DNA from: Lishizhenia tianjinensis | GTDB taxonomy: Bacteria > Bacteroidota > Bacteroidia > Flavobacteriales_D > Crocinitomicaceae | Assembly (NCBI GenBank): GCA_943330745.2 | Contig: CALQIX020000019.1 | Span: forward strand, 1 to 64,000 | DNA: 64,000 nucleotides | Direction: 5' to 3' | Part shown: piece by piece, positions 9,649 through 18,800 of the stretch | Numbering within the stretch: position 1 is the stretch's first letter | How the letters are laid out: each line of letters opens with the position of its first letter | Translations under genes and position numbers: made by a program | Notes under the pieces: model-generated | Database searches by the model: none | Told to the model about the DNA's origin: nothing | What the model saw: only the letters and a program-made list of their open reading frames with translations

Positions 9649-9720
9649 TGGCTCCTCCAAGAATCGAACTTGGATCTAACGTTTAGGAAACGCTTGTTCT
9701 ATCCGTTGAACTAAGGAGCC
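9649..9720 (-). tRNA. tRNA-Arg (anticodon CCT)
   Basis: A 72-nt cloverleaf. The acceptor stem GGCTCCT/AGGAGCC and D-stem GTTC/GAAC pair fully, as do the anticodon stem AGCGT/ACGTT and T-stem CCAAG/CTTGG (loop TTCGATT). The anticodon loop is TTCCTAA, giving CCT, which reads AGG. The discriminator is A and no CCA is encoded (CAT follows). Confidence 0.95.
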
Positions 9721-9752
9721 GATTGGAAGAATTACAAAAATAACGTTTTTTC

Positions 9753-9784
9753 TTGGTCACAAACGGAAAATATCACTACTTTTG
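9753..9784 (+). promoter_or_regulatory. Promoter of the SRP RNA gene
   Basis: TTG at 9753-9755 and TACTTTTG at 9777-9784 are separated by 21 bases, matching the Bacteroidota consensus. The first paired base of the SRP RNA (9789) lies 5 bases further on, where transcription would be expected to start. Confidence 0.65.
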
Positions 9785-9785
9785 T

Positions 9786-9888
9786 GCTGGGCAAGTCTCT
9801 TGCGACCAGCTCCCTTCAAATCCTCCAGGACGGGAACGTAGCAAAGGTAGTAGGTTGTAGCGGTGCGACAAGAGTAGCTTGCCCTCTT
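9786..9888 (+). ncRNA. ffs: Bacterial small signal recognition particle RNA (4.5S)
   Basis: A long hairpin of about 100 nt. The outer strands GGGCAAG (9789-9795) and CTTGCCC (9878-9884) pair, as do the adjoining CTCTTG and CAAGAG segments. The tip has the conserved Ffh-binding layout: CAGG, a short stem ACG/CGT closed by a GGAA tetraloop, then AGCA (about 9825-9844). This RNA binds Ffh and directs membrane proteins to the translocon. A TAnnTTTG promoter sits immediately upstream and a short T-run follows. Confidence 0.88.
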
Positions 9889-9894
9889 TTAAAA

Positions 9895-10208
9895 AAAATC
9901 TATTCTAATTTTAAAAGAGCAAAAATTCTACAATTATTTATTTGAAGGTTCTCTTTGGAAATTCTTTTATTGAAGCTTCAGAGTATGTTTCTCTTATATC
10001 TAAAAATCAATATACGAACTCATCAATATTGAAATTAACCGATTTTCTCGCCGTTCCATAATAGTATCTATGGGATACTTAATTGAGTTGCTTTTTCATA
10101 ACCACGATTGTGGCGATTGAGTCGATCTGATTTATAGCTAGTTTCTCATTTGTAGAAGGAACCTAGTTTGGGCGAATATAAAATATAGGTGGAAAATAGC
10201 TCTAAAAA
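9895..10208. other. Intergenic stretch with no recognised feature
   Basis: About 310 bases, AT-rich, between the SRP RNA and the stranded tRNA terminator. I see no convincing coding frame, hairpin or repeat. Confidence 0.6.
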
Positions 10209-10238
10209 ACAAAAACCCCGACAGAATTGTCGAGGTTT
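10209..10238 (-). terminator. Stranded original terminator of the tRNA-Met gene
   Basis: On the minus strand an AACCTCGACA / TGTCGGGGTT hairpin with an ATTC loop is followed by a T-run. It lies just past the partial tRNA 3' copy, where the terminator of the intact tRNA-Met gene would have been before the island inserted. It is now ~19.3 kb away from that gene. Confidence 0.8.
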
Positions 10239-10242
10239 CTTT

Positions 10243-10286
10243 GTAGCGAGACCGAGAGTTGAACTCGGGACCTTAGGGTTATGAAT
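10243..10286 (-). repeat. Island end repeat (att site, partial tRNA-Met 3' copy)
   Basis: These 44 bases are identical to 29527-29570 and correspond to the tRNA-Met from the anticodon loop to the discriminator base. The identity stops abruptly on both sides. It lacks the 5' half of the tRNA, so it is not a functional gene. It encodes no CCA (CAAAG follows the discriminator), unlike the intact copy. Confidence 0.93.
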
Positions 10287-10487
10287 TGTTAACTAAAATA
10301 AAATAAAATTGGTATATTATATTGTATATCAGAGAGATATATAGGATATTTTTCTTGTGCGAACTTAGTGAAATGGCTGGATTTTCATTTAGATTCCTCA
10401 CCTAAAAATCTAACCAAATGGAAAAATAGATTTATTATTCAATCTTATTAAACAAGACTATAAATAACATCTATCCTGAGAACTTTC

Positions 10488-10853
10488 TTAATAGTATCCT
10501 TTTCCTTTTATACAATGTCTTATACCACCTCTTGGATTTTCCATATCACCTGTGTATCGGGGTATTAAATGACAATGAAAATGAAAAACAGTCTGACCAG
10601 CAGATTCTCCGCAATTCATTCCTATATTATATCCTTGCGGACTATATTTTTTTTCGATCAAAGTCTTCGCAATCTCTATTGTGGATGTTAGAACAATTTT
10701 CTCATGTTCGGTAAGTTCAAAATAGTCTTTTCTAACAATATTACTGATTATTAAAAGGTGACCTGGAGAGACAGGGAATGAGTCTTCTATTACAAAGAAT
10801 GAGTCGTTCCTATAAATTATTCTGTCTTCTTGTATTTCTGTGAAGTCTCTCAT
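10488..10853 (-). CDS. HIT family nucleotide hydrolase/transferase
   Basis: A 121-aa protein with the histidine triad HFHCHLIP (His91, 93 and 95 from this start) near the C-terminus and the usual upstream GHLLIISN strand. HIT proteins cleave or transfer nucleoside phosphates (for example AMP-lysine, Ap4A or adenylated intermediates); the substrate here is unknown. A longer frame begins at 10889, but the ATG at 10853 overlaps the stop of the upstream HNH gene as TAATG, giving translational coupling, and homology starts there. The coupling to a nuclease gene implies a joint function. Confidence 0.85.
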   Translation of the reverse strand: MRDFTEIQEDRIIYRNDSFFVIEDSFPVSPGHLLIISNIVRKDYFELTEHEKIVLTSTIEIAKTLIEKKYSPQGYNIGMNCGESAGQTVFHFHCHLIPRYTGDMENPRGGIRHCIKGKGYY

Positions 10854-11881
10854 TAAAATGTTCCAATTAATTCTATTTCTGGTTTCCATTGCTGAATGGA
10901 AAGAGTCAATGCTAAATTATATTGATTTTCTAAAAATCGTCTCCTATTTTCCTTTGTCAATCCCGTCTGATTAATGATTGTTTCTGCTAAAGGGTGTTTA
11001 CTTTCTATATAGAACTCGTTTCTGTTATACAATCTATGTAAAAATCTTTTTTCGGGAATTTTAGCCCTTTTATGCAGATTGATTTTGATATCAGCTAATA
11101 CTAAATTCCATACGCCATCAATGTTCGCTCCTGCTTTTGAATGAGCTAATTTATTTATGTGTGGCAAAAAATGGTCCACTTCACATATCTTTTGGTCATT
11201 TTTATTTATCGAAATGTCTTGAAAAGAATAAAAGCATTTTCCTTTTTGATAACCATTCAATGAATCACGAACTGAGGTGATATCAATTCGTCTCATTAAG
11301 TTATTCTCAATGTAAAAAAGTGATTTGTTCTCATCATACTTAACTTCCAACAAACTTGGATTTATTTTCAAATTCCAGGCTGTTTCAACCAAATTCCATC
11401 TTGCTTCAACTTCCTGTTCTAAATTTCTAAATTGAAATAATTCTTTGATTTTTAATAAATTATCGGTAACAATAATCTCTTTATTACCTTGACTATAATT
11501 TTTTTCATAAAAAGGATTTGGGATTGTTCCACCATTAACATTTTGGAAAGCGTCAACTACATTAACAAAACCATATTTTTCTGTTAAATTATAGAGTTCA
11601 TCTTTTGAAATCTTTTCATTGATAAAATTTCTGCAACCATCTAAAAACTTACTCGATATAGAATTACCTTGTTTGTCACTTTTTTTTAAATGCTCGACAA
11701 TTGAATCTGCAAATGGAATGGCTAATTCATTAAGTGATATTTTTGTATTTTCATTTTTAATTAATTCGAGCAAAGATTTAGCGAAGGCAAATTTATAGGT
11801 TGCAGAGTTTTTTCCAAATAAAATAATTGCTCTCCATTGAGATTCTAATGAGGGATCATTTATTTGAAATTGTGTCGACAT
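10853..11881 (-). CDS. HNH endonuclease domain protein
   Basis: A 342-aa protein. The C-terminal third holds an HNH/beta-beta-alpha-metal nuclease pattern: GKCFYSF (Cys216), CEVDHFLPH (Asp236-His237), GVWNLVLA (Asn259) and INLHK (Asn268, His270). The N-terminal ~190 residues are alpha-helical with no motif I know; they may be a regulatory or sensing part. Its stop codon shares a base with the start of the HIT gene. Nothing in the sequence points to transposition or an intron-homing role. A defence or toxin-like nuclease controlled by, or acting with, the HIT enzyme is inferred from context only. Confidence 0.72.
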   Translation of the reverse strand: MSTQFQINDPSLESQWRAIILFGKNSATYKFAFAKSLLELIKNENTKISLNELAIPFADSIVEHLKKSDKQGNSISSKFLDGCRNFINEKISKDELYNLTEKYGFVNVVDAFQNVNGGTIPNPFYEKNYSQGNKEIIVTDNLLKIKELFQFRNLEQEVEARWNLVETAWNLKINPSLLEVKYDENKSLFYIENNLMRRIDITSVRDSLNGYQKGKCFYSFQDISINKNDQKICEVDHFLPHINKLAHSKAGANIDGVWNLVLADIKINLHKRAKIPEKRFLHRLYNRNEFYIESKHPLAETIINQTGLTKENRRRFLENQYNLALTLSIQQWKPEIELIGTF

Positions 11882-12168
11882 AAACCATTAATTTCTATAA
11901 CTCTTTCAATTAAGTTAGATTACATTATACTTGAGGAAATATCATACAATAAACTGACTTTTATTTCCATGATTAATCAAAATTAAGTATAAAATACATA
12001 AAATTTTTCAATTGTAAAGTAAACCTTTTTCGCAGGGTTCCGTCCTTGCTTTGATTTTGCTTTAAGGATGTAATAAAAGTTTATTCAACCTGGGGGACAA
12101 TACCATCGGTGACGCGAGGAGGATAAATATGTAATTCATTTAGTTAAAAATTGACTAACCATATATTT

Positions 12169-12729
12169 ATGAATATGAATACGACAAAAACAATAACCAA
12201 GAGAGATGTGAAGCTAATGCAAGCCTTACAAATATACTCCGGGGTTTTCCCTACTGACATGGTACATTTCCGATTGAACCTAGAAGGTATAAAAGAGAAC
12301 AACAGGTTTGTTTTGACTCCGGTGATACAAACCGTTATCAAGTTGATACGCATAGCAAACAACAAGTTCAAAAAAAGCGAACCTATGTTGTTGCTTATTA
12401 TGATTGACGTAAAGGGGGATAAAGAAAAACCAATCGAAATTAACCTGTTTTTATTTGGCAAAGGCACGATGGATTATGTCCCTTTCTTGTCTGGGCTATT
12501 TAATGATCTATGCGTAAAAGCCAACGCTGACGGAGAGATATACGGAGTGTTATTAGAGTCAAAAGATGAGATTTGGGAGATCTTTTCGACAAGTGAACCC
12601 TTTGACCTTACTATCCCAAATTTAGCACGCGACATGAAGATAATCACACCTTATCGAGCACTTATTCTTGCAGAAGATTTCTTAAAAATCCACTTTAATT
12701 TTCATATCAATCATGGTTTTAAAGGCTGA
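12169..12729 (+). CDS. Hypothetical protein, first gene of an unknown four-gene cassette
   Basis: A 186-aa protein from ATG 12169 (an alternative ATG lies 6 bases on; the frame is also open from a TTG at 12151). It is soluble by composition, with a mixed alpha/beta pattern and no motif I recognise. Its last 17 bases overlap the next gene. The 280 bases upstream carry no obvious TAnnTTTG promoter but do contain two ATG-TAA start-stop pairs after purine-rich stretches. Confidence 0.55.
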   Translation: MNMNTTKTITKRDVKLMQALQIYSGVFPTDMVHFRLNLEGIKENNRFVLTPVIQTVIKLIRIANNKFKKSEPMLLLIMIDVKGDKEKPIEINLFLFGKGTMDYVPFLSGLFNDLCVKANADGEIYGVLLESKDEIWEIFSTSEPFDLTIPNLARDMKIITPYRALILAEDFLKIHFNFHINHGFKG

Positions 12730-13072
12730 GGGGTTACAAGTATTAGAAGTTTGGGTAAGGATGGATTATTTTCATAACAAGATAAAATCCATTCAACAGC
12801 TATTCCGTCGATTAACGAATGGTAATCAACGAATTAACGGTGTACCAAATTACCTGTTTTATAAAAAGTACATCACATGTTTGCAGTACAGGTTTGAGGT
12901 GATAATGGATTACATCGTTTTTTATCTCGTTGCGAGTTGCACCCGAATGACTGAGTTTAAATCACGGCTTAAGAAGATCATATATTGTCAAATTGACTTT
13001 GCACCAAGAAATGAAGTGGAACTTGTCAACTCTAATTTGTCTAATTCTATTTACAAAATTATCAAAAAATGA
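12713..13072 (+). CDS. Hypothetical protein, second gene of the unknown cassette
   Basis: A 119-aa, lysine/arginine-rich protein with a hydrophobic helix near residues 64-76 (VIMDYIVFYLVA). I recognise no family. It overlaps the previous gene by 17 bases and shares ATGA with the next. A start at ATG 12761 (MDYFHNKIK) would remove the first overlap and is equally possible. Confidence 0.5.
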   Translation: MVLKAEGLQVLEVWVRMDYFHNKIKSIQQLFRRLTNGNQRINGVPNYLFYKKYITCLQYRFEVIMDYIVFYLVASCTRMTEFKSRLKKIIYCQIDFAPRNEVELVNSNLSNSIYKIIKK

Positions 13073-13725
13073 AAGGCTTCGTGTTCTTCACCTCAATTGG
13101 GTTTTTAATCGGATTGTGTTTGTTTGGCGGTGAAATAGAGCAATTTGAACCCCATGTAATCAATACAAAATATGATCAAGAAACTATGGAATATTTCAGA
13201 GAGATAACCCTTAAAAACGAATTGAATGATAAGGTCAAATTACGACCGATTACCTTTAAAAAAGACGTAAAAGTATTTTTAGAAGGTAAATACGATAACT
13301 TCATTGAAGATGAGGTAAATAGAGTATTACAAGATTTAAATGCAATAATTGACCCAATAGAACTTTATACCGTTAATAAAAAATCTGACGCTAACATGGT
13401 TGTCTTTTTGGGTGACCTTAAATCCTTCTTGACCCTAAATCCCGATTTAATTAACTCACCCCAAATCAACAACTGTGAAGGCTTATTTAGACTCAAAACA
13501 AGAGGTGACAAAATTGTGTCATCAAGGATTTTCATAAACCTCGACAAACAGGAAAGTAAGTTGGATCTCCAGGACTGTTTAAGAGAAGAAATTACCCAAA
13601 GTTTGGGGGCAGTAAATGATTCTTATCGGTACCCTTCTTCAATATTTTATCAAGGATCGAACTATGTTACAGAATTGAGTGATATGGATGTTAATGTTAT
13701 AAAAATTCTCTACAATGGAAAATGA
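13069..13725 (+). CDS. Secreted DUF2927-like protein
   Basis: A 218-aa protein with an N-terminal signal peptide or anchor (residues 2-20, FVFFTSIGFLIGLCLFGG). The C-terminal half has CLREEITQSLGAVNDS, then YPSSIFYQG and TELSDMDVNVIKILY. This strongly recalls DUF2927 proteins, in which a Glu-rich helix precedes an LG.xNDS...SIF signature (metalloprotease-like, but lacking the classical HExxH). The start overlaps the previous stop as ATGA. It is exported and likely acts outside the cytoplasm. The role in the island is unknown. Confidence 0.6.
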   Translation: MKGFVFFTSIGFLIGLCLFGGEIEQFEPHVINTKYDQETMEYFREITLKNELNDKVKLRPITFKKDVKVFLEGKYDNFIEDEVNRVLQDLNAIIDPIELYTVNKKSDANMVVFLGDLKSFLTLNPDLINSPQINNCEGLFRLKTRGDKIVSSRIFINLDKQESKLDLQDCLREEITQSLGAVNDSYRYPSSIFYQGSNYVTELSDMDVNVIKILYNGK

Positions 13726-14005
13726 TGTCTTAATGCACATAAATCAGAACAAGAAGAATATTTTAAATTTTGTTTGGATCAACCACCAGCGCTACTTGAA
13801 AAATCGAATCAAACAAAATAACCGAAACATTATTCATTTGACACTAGAGTACGCAGATGTGGAGGTTACCCATGAGGTTATGGAGGAGATGGATTTCTGT
13901 ATGACATGTCAGCGTCTTAATCTTATTAATTACTTAGGATTGAACGTTATCCTTTCGTATTACAGGAGGCGTCGGGATAACCTGTTGCCATTTTATACCT
14001 TTTAA
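13715..14005 (+). CDS. Small hypothetical protein, last gene of the unknown cassette
   Basis: A 96-aa basic protein with CMTC near residue 62-65 and a RRRR cluster near the C-terminus. I recognise no family. It overlaps the DUF2927-like gene by 11 bases, and its last 59 bases run antisense to the 3' end of the serine recombinase gene. The mutual overlap makes either 3' end less certain. Confidence 0.45.
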   Translation: MENDVLMHINQNKKNILNFVWINHQRYLKNRIKQNNRNIIHLTLEYADVEVTHEVMEEMDFCMTCQRLNLINYLGLNVILSYYRRRRDNLLPFYTF

Positions 14006-14585
14006 CTTTGTTGACCGTACTGTAACTGCAATTCATTATTTTGGTTATTTCTAGTTGTGTGTAACCCGAAGATAGGTATTCATATATTTTCTTGATTTTT
14101 GGTTTGGATAAAAATTTTTCAGGGGTTTCTTTCGTATTAATTACTCTTCCGGTATAAACCCCTTTTGCTTTTGCGATTCTAATCCCCTCCATTTGACGTT
14201 CCTTTATCATACTCTTCTCAAAAGTCGCCATGGTTGAAAGTATGGATATCATTAACTCGGAGAACATATCCGGTTCACCTCGCTCATTAAAGTTTCGTAA
14301 ATGGGGATTTCGACAAATAATGACGATTCCTTTCTCAGTAAGTTCTTTCCAAACAAACAAGACGTCTAGGGTGCTTCTACCTAGCCGATCAATCGAATGG
14401 ATAGTCAATTCTTTTAGTGTCCCTGAATCAATTAATTTTTTAAGCTGTTTCCCTTTTGGTCGCTCCCACAACGGAATTAACCCACTGCACTTGTCCTCTA
14501 GGATATAATCAAACTCTTCTGTATTTTGAGATTGGCGATCTGAACTCTGCTGAACGGTTGAAGTTCTAATGTAGAGGATTTTCAT
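13947..14585 (-). CDS. Serine recombinase (resolvase/invertase type)
   Basis: A 212-aa protein of the small serine recombinase family. The catalytic region is YIRTSTVQQ (Arg7, Ser9), the second active-site block IDRLGRS (Asp66-Arg67 ... Arg70), and the E-helix with ISILSTMATFEKSMIKER. A C-terminal Hin-like helix-turn-helix lies at ~165-205 (SSGYTQLEITKIMNCSYSTVNKV). Such enzymes invert or resolve DNA between short sites. An imperfect inverted repeat sits directly upstream of its start. It may act on that site or resolve co-integrates of the element. Confidence 0.9.
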   Translation of the reverse strand: MKILYIRTSTVQQSSDRQSQNTEEFDYILEDKCSGLIPLWERPKGKQLKKLIDSGTLKELTIHSIDRLGRSTLDVLFVWKELTEKGIVIICRNPHLRNFNERGEPDMFSELMISILSTMATFEKSMIKERQMEGIRIAKAKGVYTGRVINTKETPEKFLSKPKIKKIYEYLSSGYTQLEITKIMNCSYSTVNKVKRYKMATGYPDASCNTKG

Positions 14586-14627
14586 ACTACTATTTTATTA
14601 GATTAAAAAAGAACTCTAATATAGTAG
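14586..14627. repeat. Imperfect inverted repeat upstream of the recombinase
   Basis: The arm ACTACTATTTTATTAGA (14586-14602) and the arm TCTAATATAGTAG (14615-14627) are inverted copies apart from a 3-base difference, with a 12-base spacer. It is immediately upstream of the recombinase ATG. Candidate binding or crossover site, or operator. Confidence 0.5.
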
Positions 14628-14943
14628 CCTTTTATTGAGTTGCCAAAGAAATAAAACAAAATAAAAACTCCTACCTATTTTATACCCTAATATCATTACT
14701 TCCTGCTTTACCAGAGTCTGGAGCCCTATCCTATTATGTATCCCCCCGTCTTGTTGTTGACCATATACCTACGAGGTGTCTTCAATCCTATACATAACTC
14801 TTTTAAAAGCGTAGCGGCTATTTTTAAAAAAATGGGAAATGCGACAGAAAAAATTTTGGGAATTTTCACTGTAAATGGGGGAAACGGTGACAACATTCTT
14901 ATTCTTTAATAATCTTACTTCCATACCTTTTTATAAAGTATAG
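14628..14943. other. Intergenic stretch with no recognised gene
   Basis: About 316 bases between the recombinase and the end of the defence operon. It holds one copy of TACCCTAA (14683-14690), a motif also seen at two other intergenic places in the island. Open frames here are short and antisense to real genes. Confidence 0.5.
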
Positions 14944-14975
14944 GTGAAGAAAGAGAAGAAGTCAAGAACAGTTAC

Positions 14976-15845
14976 CTATTTTATTGAAAAAAATATTAAT
15001 ATTATAATTAGCCCCCCTATTACGAACAATAAATTAGTGGTTTTTTTATTAGATGATATAATACTCTCTTTTAGTAATTCGATTTCCTTCTTGTGTGAAT
15101 TATTCATTTCACTTATTTTGTCTGAAAAATTTCTCTCCACTAAATCAAGTCGTCCTTGAATGTTTTGAATACCATTATTAATAGATGCAATTGTAGCATC
15201 AATCTTGTCCATTCTTACAGGCAGATTGAGACTCATAATAGAATACTTAGTTTCATTCGCAATCTTCTCAGTATTGTCTTGTAAGTCCCCGATAGCGTCA
15301 TCAATGTTCTCATTGATTTTCTTTTCAAAAAAATCAAACTTCTTACCTAAAGTTTTTTCAAAAGCAGCAAGTTTCTCTTCAATCTTTAAATCAACTACTG
15401 TTTTTACTAACTCTTTATTTGAATTTTTAATTGCTTCTGTCTCTTTTTTTAAGTCATTAAATTTACCCTCGAAATCAGCTTTGATTATTGTTTCTGACGC
15501 TTTGCCTATTTCATCTAATGTGGAGTTTTTAATATCTCCCATTAATGATATTGTACTAGTTAGTTTTTCTTCAATTTTATCTAATCTATCCGGAAAATTG
15601 ACCGATTCAATCTGAATAATAACATCCGAGATCGAATTGGATAATGTTGTGAAAGAGTTATAGACTTTTTTTAAATCTTCGATTTTTCCTGTGAAATGGG
15701 CTTCAGCTCGATTGACCGATTGAATAGCCTGTTTCACATGAACTTCTGCACCATTTAGATAATCTACAGTAGACTTAAACTTGTAAAGTTGTTCCTGTAA
15801 ATTATTTAATTCTTGGTTAATTTTGACTACCGTTGGATTTGTCAT
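14976..15845 (-). CDS. Coiled-coil protein with C-terminal membrane anchor, last gene of the defence-like operon
   Basis: A 289-aa protein. Residues ~5-260 are almost entirely heptad-like helix, with repeated patterns such as LDKIEEKL and MDKIDATI. The protein ends in a single hydrophobic segment (LLFVIGGLIIILIFF, ~270-284) with a short basic tail, so it is a tail-anchored membrane protein. No enzymatic motif. It overlaps the RecQ-like gene by 29 bases and is clearly the last gene of that operon. Known defence systems often use such membrane coiled-coil proteins as sensors or effectors; here that is inference only. Confidence 0.7.
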   Translation of the reverse strand: MTNPTVVKINQELNNLQEQLYKFKSTVDYLNGAEVHVKQAIQSVNRAEAHFTGKIEDLKKVYNSFTTLSNSISDVIIQIESVNFPDRLDKIEEKLTSTISLMGDIKNSTLDEIGKASETIIKADFEGKFNDLKKETEAIKNSNKELVKTVVDLKIEEKLAAFEKTLGKKFDFFEKKINENIDDAIGDLQDNTEKIANETKYSIMSLNLPVRMDKIDATIASINNGIQNIQGRLDLVERNFSDKISEMNNSHKKEIELLKESIISSNKKTTNLLFVIGGLIIILIFFSIK

Positions 15846-18800
15846 ATTCGTTAAGTTTTAAATTCAGTGTTTTCAAAGTTTGACTCGCTCGCTCTAGAGG
15901 TTCAATAAATTTTTTAAGGTTGATCAAATCAAAATCAAAATAGAAACCGTGTTTAGTCATCTGTTCATCCAATTCTTGATTTTTTTCTAGAATCTTTTTT
16001 GTGAATTTGTTATAATACTGTTCCTGCCTTTTTTCGTCAATACCAGGTTCTTGAATTTCTAATTGATTAAAAGCTTCCATTACCAGCTCTTCAGCTTCAG
16101 CTAAATATTTACTATTTCTAAATTCTAACATGTAGAGTGTAAATGCATTCAATAGAAGTAATGTGTAATTATTATACTGATCTCTTAACATTCTTACACA
16201 TGCACCTCGCAAATGCTTTATATTGTCTATCTCTGACGCTTTTGGATCTTCATAAACAAAATCCATAAAATCCCAAACGACACTCATTTTAGAATTTTGG
16301 CCATCTTTTGTTATGTCTGGTAACGATGCGTTAATTTCAATCCCATTTAAATTTATGAAACTGTATCCTGAACGAGCGTATTTAGAGTTAAAATATAGGT
16401 TGATATAGTTTTTTAATTCAATTGAACCATTATCTTTTAAACCGATAATACACGCGTCTTTCATGTCCTTGATGGCATTTATTCTTTTGCGCTCTGTCTC
16501 ACTGTAGACAAATTGTATTAAAAACTTTAAACACTTTCTTAATAAAGTATCCTCATCTATGGTACTTAAAGATTTTAATTTTAAGTCTGTTGTCTTTTTA
16601 GAAAGGTATTTGAGTAGATGACTTTTAAGATTTTTCAAATATTCATTATATGACTTTCGTTTGCCAATTAACGTGAATGTTCTAGATTGGAAATTAATCG
16701 TATAGTCATCAATTATTCCTAAAGTTGATAGTCTATAAATTGCTTTTTCTGTATCAAGTTTATCTCTATTTCCATCATATAAGGCCATAAATCTTTCGTA
16801 TGCAGTGCCTAATGGAACACCGCGAGTTACATCTCGTTTGTTACAATATTCTTCAAAATCTAAGTTCTGCCTTGTTAAACTTTCATATTTTTCAGAAATG
16901 TTATTGATGAATTCTAATGCGTTTGATGAGTTTTTCATCAACTTCTTAACCTCCTCCTCATTAAATCTTTTATCGATGACCTCACCTAACCAGGTAGCTA
17001 GAAACTTAATTCTTTCCTTGGTATTGTTTTGAAAAGCAACTGTAACTCTAAAATTTTCTCCTGTTTTTTTTGATTTTAAAATCTCCTCAATACCGATTTG
17101 TTTATCCCCGTTTTGAATCCAGATGTGCACAGGCTCATTAAGATTTTGGTTTTCAATATAACTTGAAAGGGTAAGAAAGATTTTTTTACTTAATTCGCTA
17201 TTTACACTATTATTTGTATTGCCATTTAGATTCTTTAAATTGAAATATCCTAGGCTTTCATTTTCCTCTGAATTAATGTATAGCAGTTTCATATTCTCAC
17301 GTTCCCAATAATTTAAAGAAACCTGCTCATCTAAGTCATAAGCAATGAGATTTTCAAGTTCAAAAGTTCGGTCAGGATAATATATTTCGGTTAACAATTC
17401 CTCTATAATGGCCCATTCTTTTTGAATGCCTTTAAAAGAATTTTTATGAAAATAATAATTGATATCAAAGTCTACATCATATTTTCCTAACGGTGTTTCA
17501 ACAATTTGTTGATTAAATAAAATATATGATAATGCTATTTGACCATCACGCCCACCTCTTCCTGCTTCTTGAACATAGCTCTCAATTGAACTGGGGTAAT
17601 TCATATGTATTGTATATCTAATATTGCTTTTGTCAATACCCATTCCAAATGCCTTAGTGGCTACCATCAAATTAAGTTTGCCATATATAAAATCATCTTG
17701 ATTATTATTAGATTCAATTTGAATTTCATTCGAATCATTGTCATTTTCGTTTCCTCCCCCCATGAAATAACCAGCGCTAATATTTTCTAAATCCTCTAAA
17801 ACATCTAGAACACCATTCCTTGGAGCTGGCAATCCATTTCGTTGTTTTTTAAATTTGTCTGTTACTCCTAAAATTCCTTTAGTATGAGGACAGAAGATCA
17901 ATGCGGCATTATCTTCTTTATAAAAGTTTTGAGGGTTAAAATTATTTAGGTCTTTTGTTATATTGTCAAACGCAATTATATTTTCATCAATCTCATGATC
18001 AGAGCCAAAAACTAATTCTGGATTCTCAATAAAATCTTCTAATTTATTAGGTATTTCTTCAACTAAATTTATTAATCTCTCTTGTTTTCTCTTACCCAAT
18101 TCTAATCTTGCTGATATATTGTCTCTGTGGCCAGCTGTAGGAAAAGTAACCTCTTCAATTACAAATTGTAGTTCATTTCGTTTTGTATATTCTGAACGTA
18201 CTATGGAATCATCGGCTAATCTATTTAAATCATTATTACCGGATAATTCACGTTGAACATCTGCTAAGACATCATAAGAAGCTGTTGCCGTTAAACCAAA
18301 AAGTGGTATTGATTTTAAATCTTTTGTTTTACAATAATTAATAGCGTTTTCACCTAGCTTAAGATAGGCGGTTCTAAAATCATGACCCCACTCAGAAACA
18401 CAATGTGCTTCATCAATAACACAATAACTGAAATACCTTTCTTTTTCATACATTTCCTTCATTAATTGACGAAAATCTTCCATTTGAAGACGCTCAGGTG
18501 AAATAAATACAAACTGCATTTTACCGTCTCCAAACATTCTCATCGCTTTACGTTTATCCTCTGCCTTCAGAGAAGAATTAATGAATGTGCAGGAATCTAT
18601 AAATTTCTCCTTCAAACCCCTAACTTGATCCTTCATTAAGGATTTTATTGGATCAATAACTAGACAAATACCCGGCTGTAGTATTGATGAAAATTGATAA
18701 GTTAGAGATTTACCACCACCAGTAGGTAATAATCCAATAACGCTTTTACACTGCAGTGCATTGTGAATTATCGGTAACTGCCCGTTTCGAAAACTAGGGT

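Noticed and set aside
10243..10286. A second tRNA-Met gene at the left end of the island
   Set aside because: Only the part from the anticodon loop to the discriminator is present; the 5' half is unrelated sequence. It is an att repeat.
14944..15159. A 71-aa plus-strand open frame at the end of the operon
   Set aside because: Mostly antisense to the coiled-coil gene and with no recognisable feature.
15205..15615. A 136-aa plus-strand open frame
   Set aside because: Antisense shadow of the coiled-coil gene; its low-complexity Ser/Phe composition mirrors the Lys/Glu/Asp-rich helix on the other strand.
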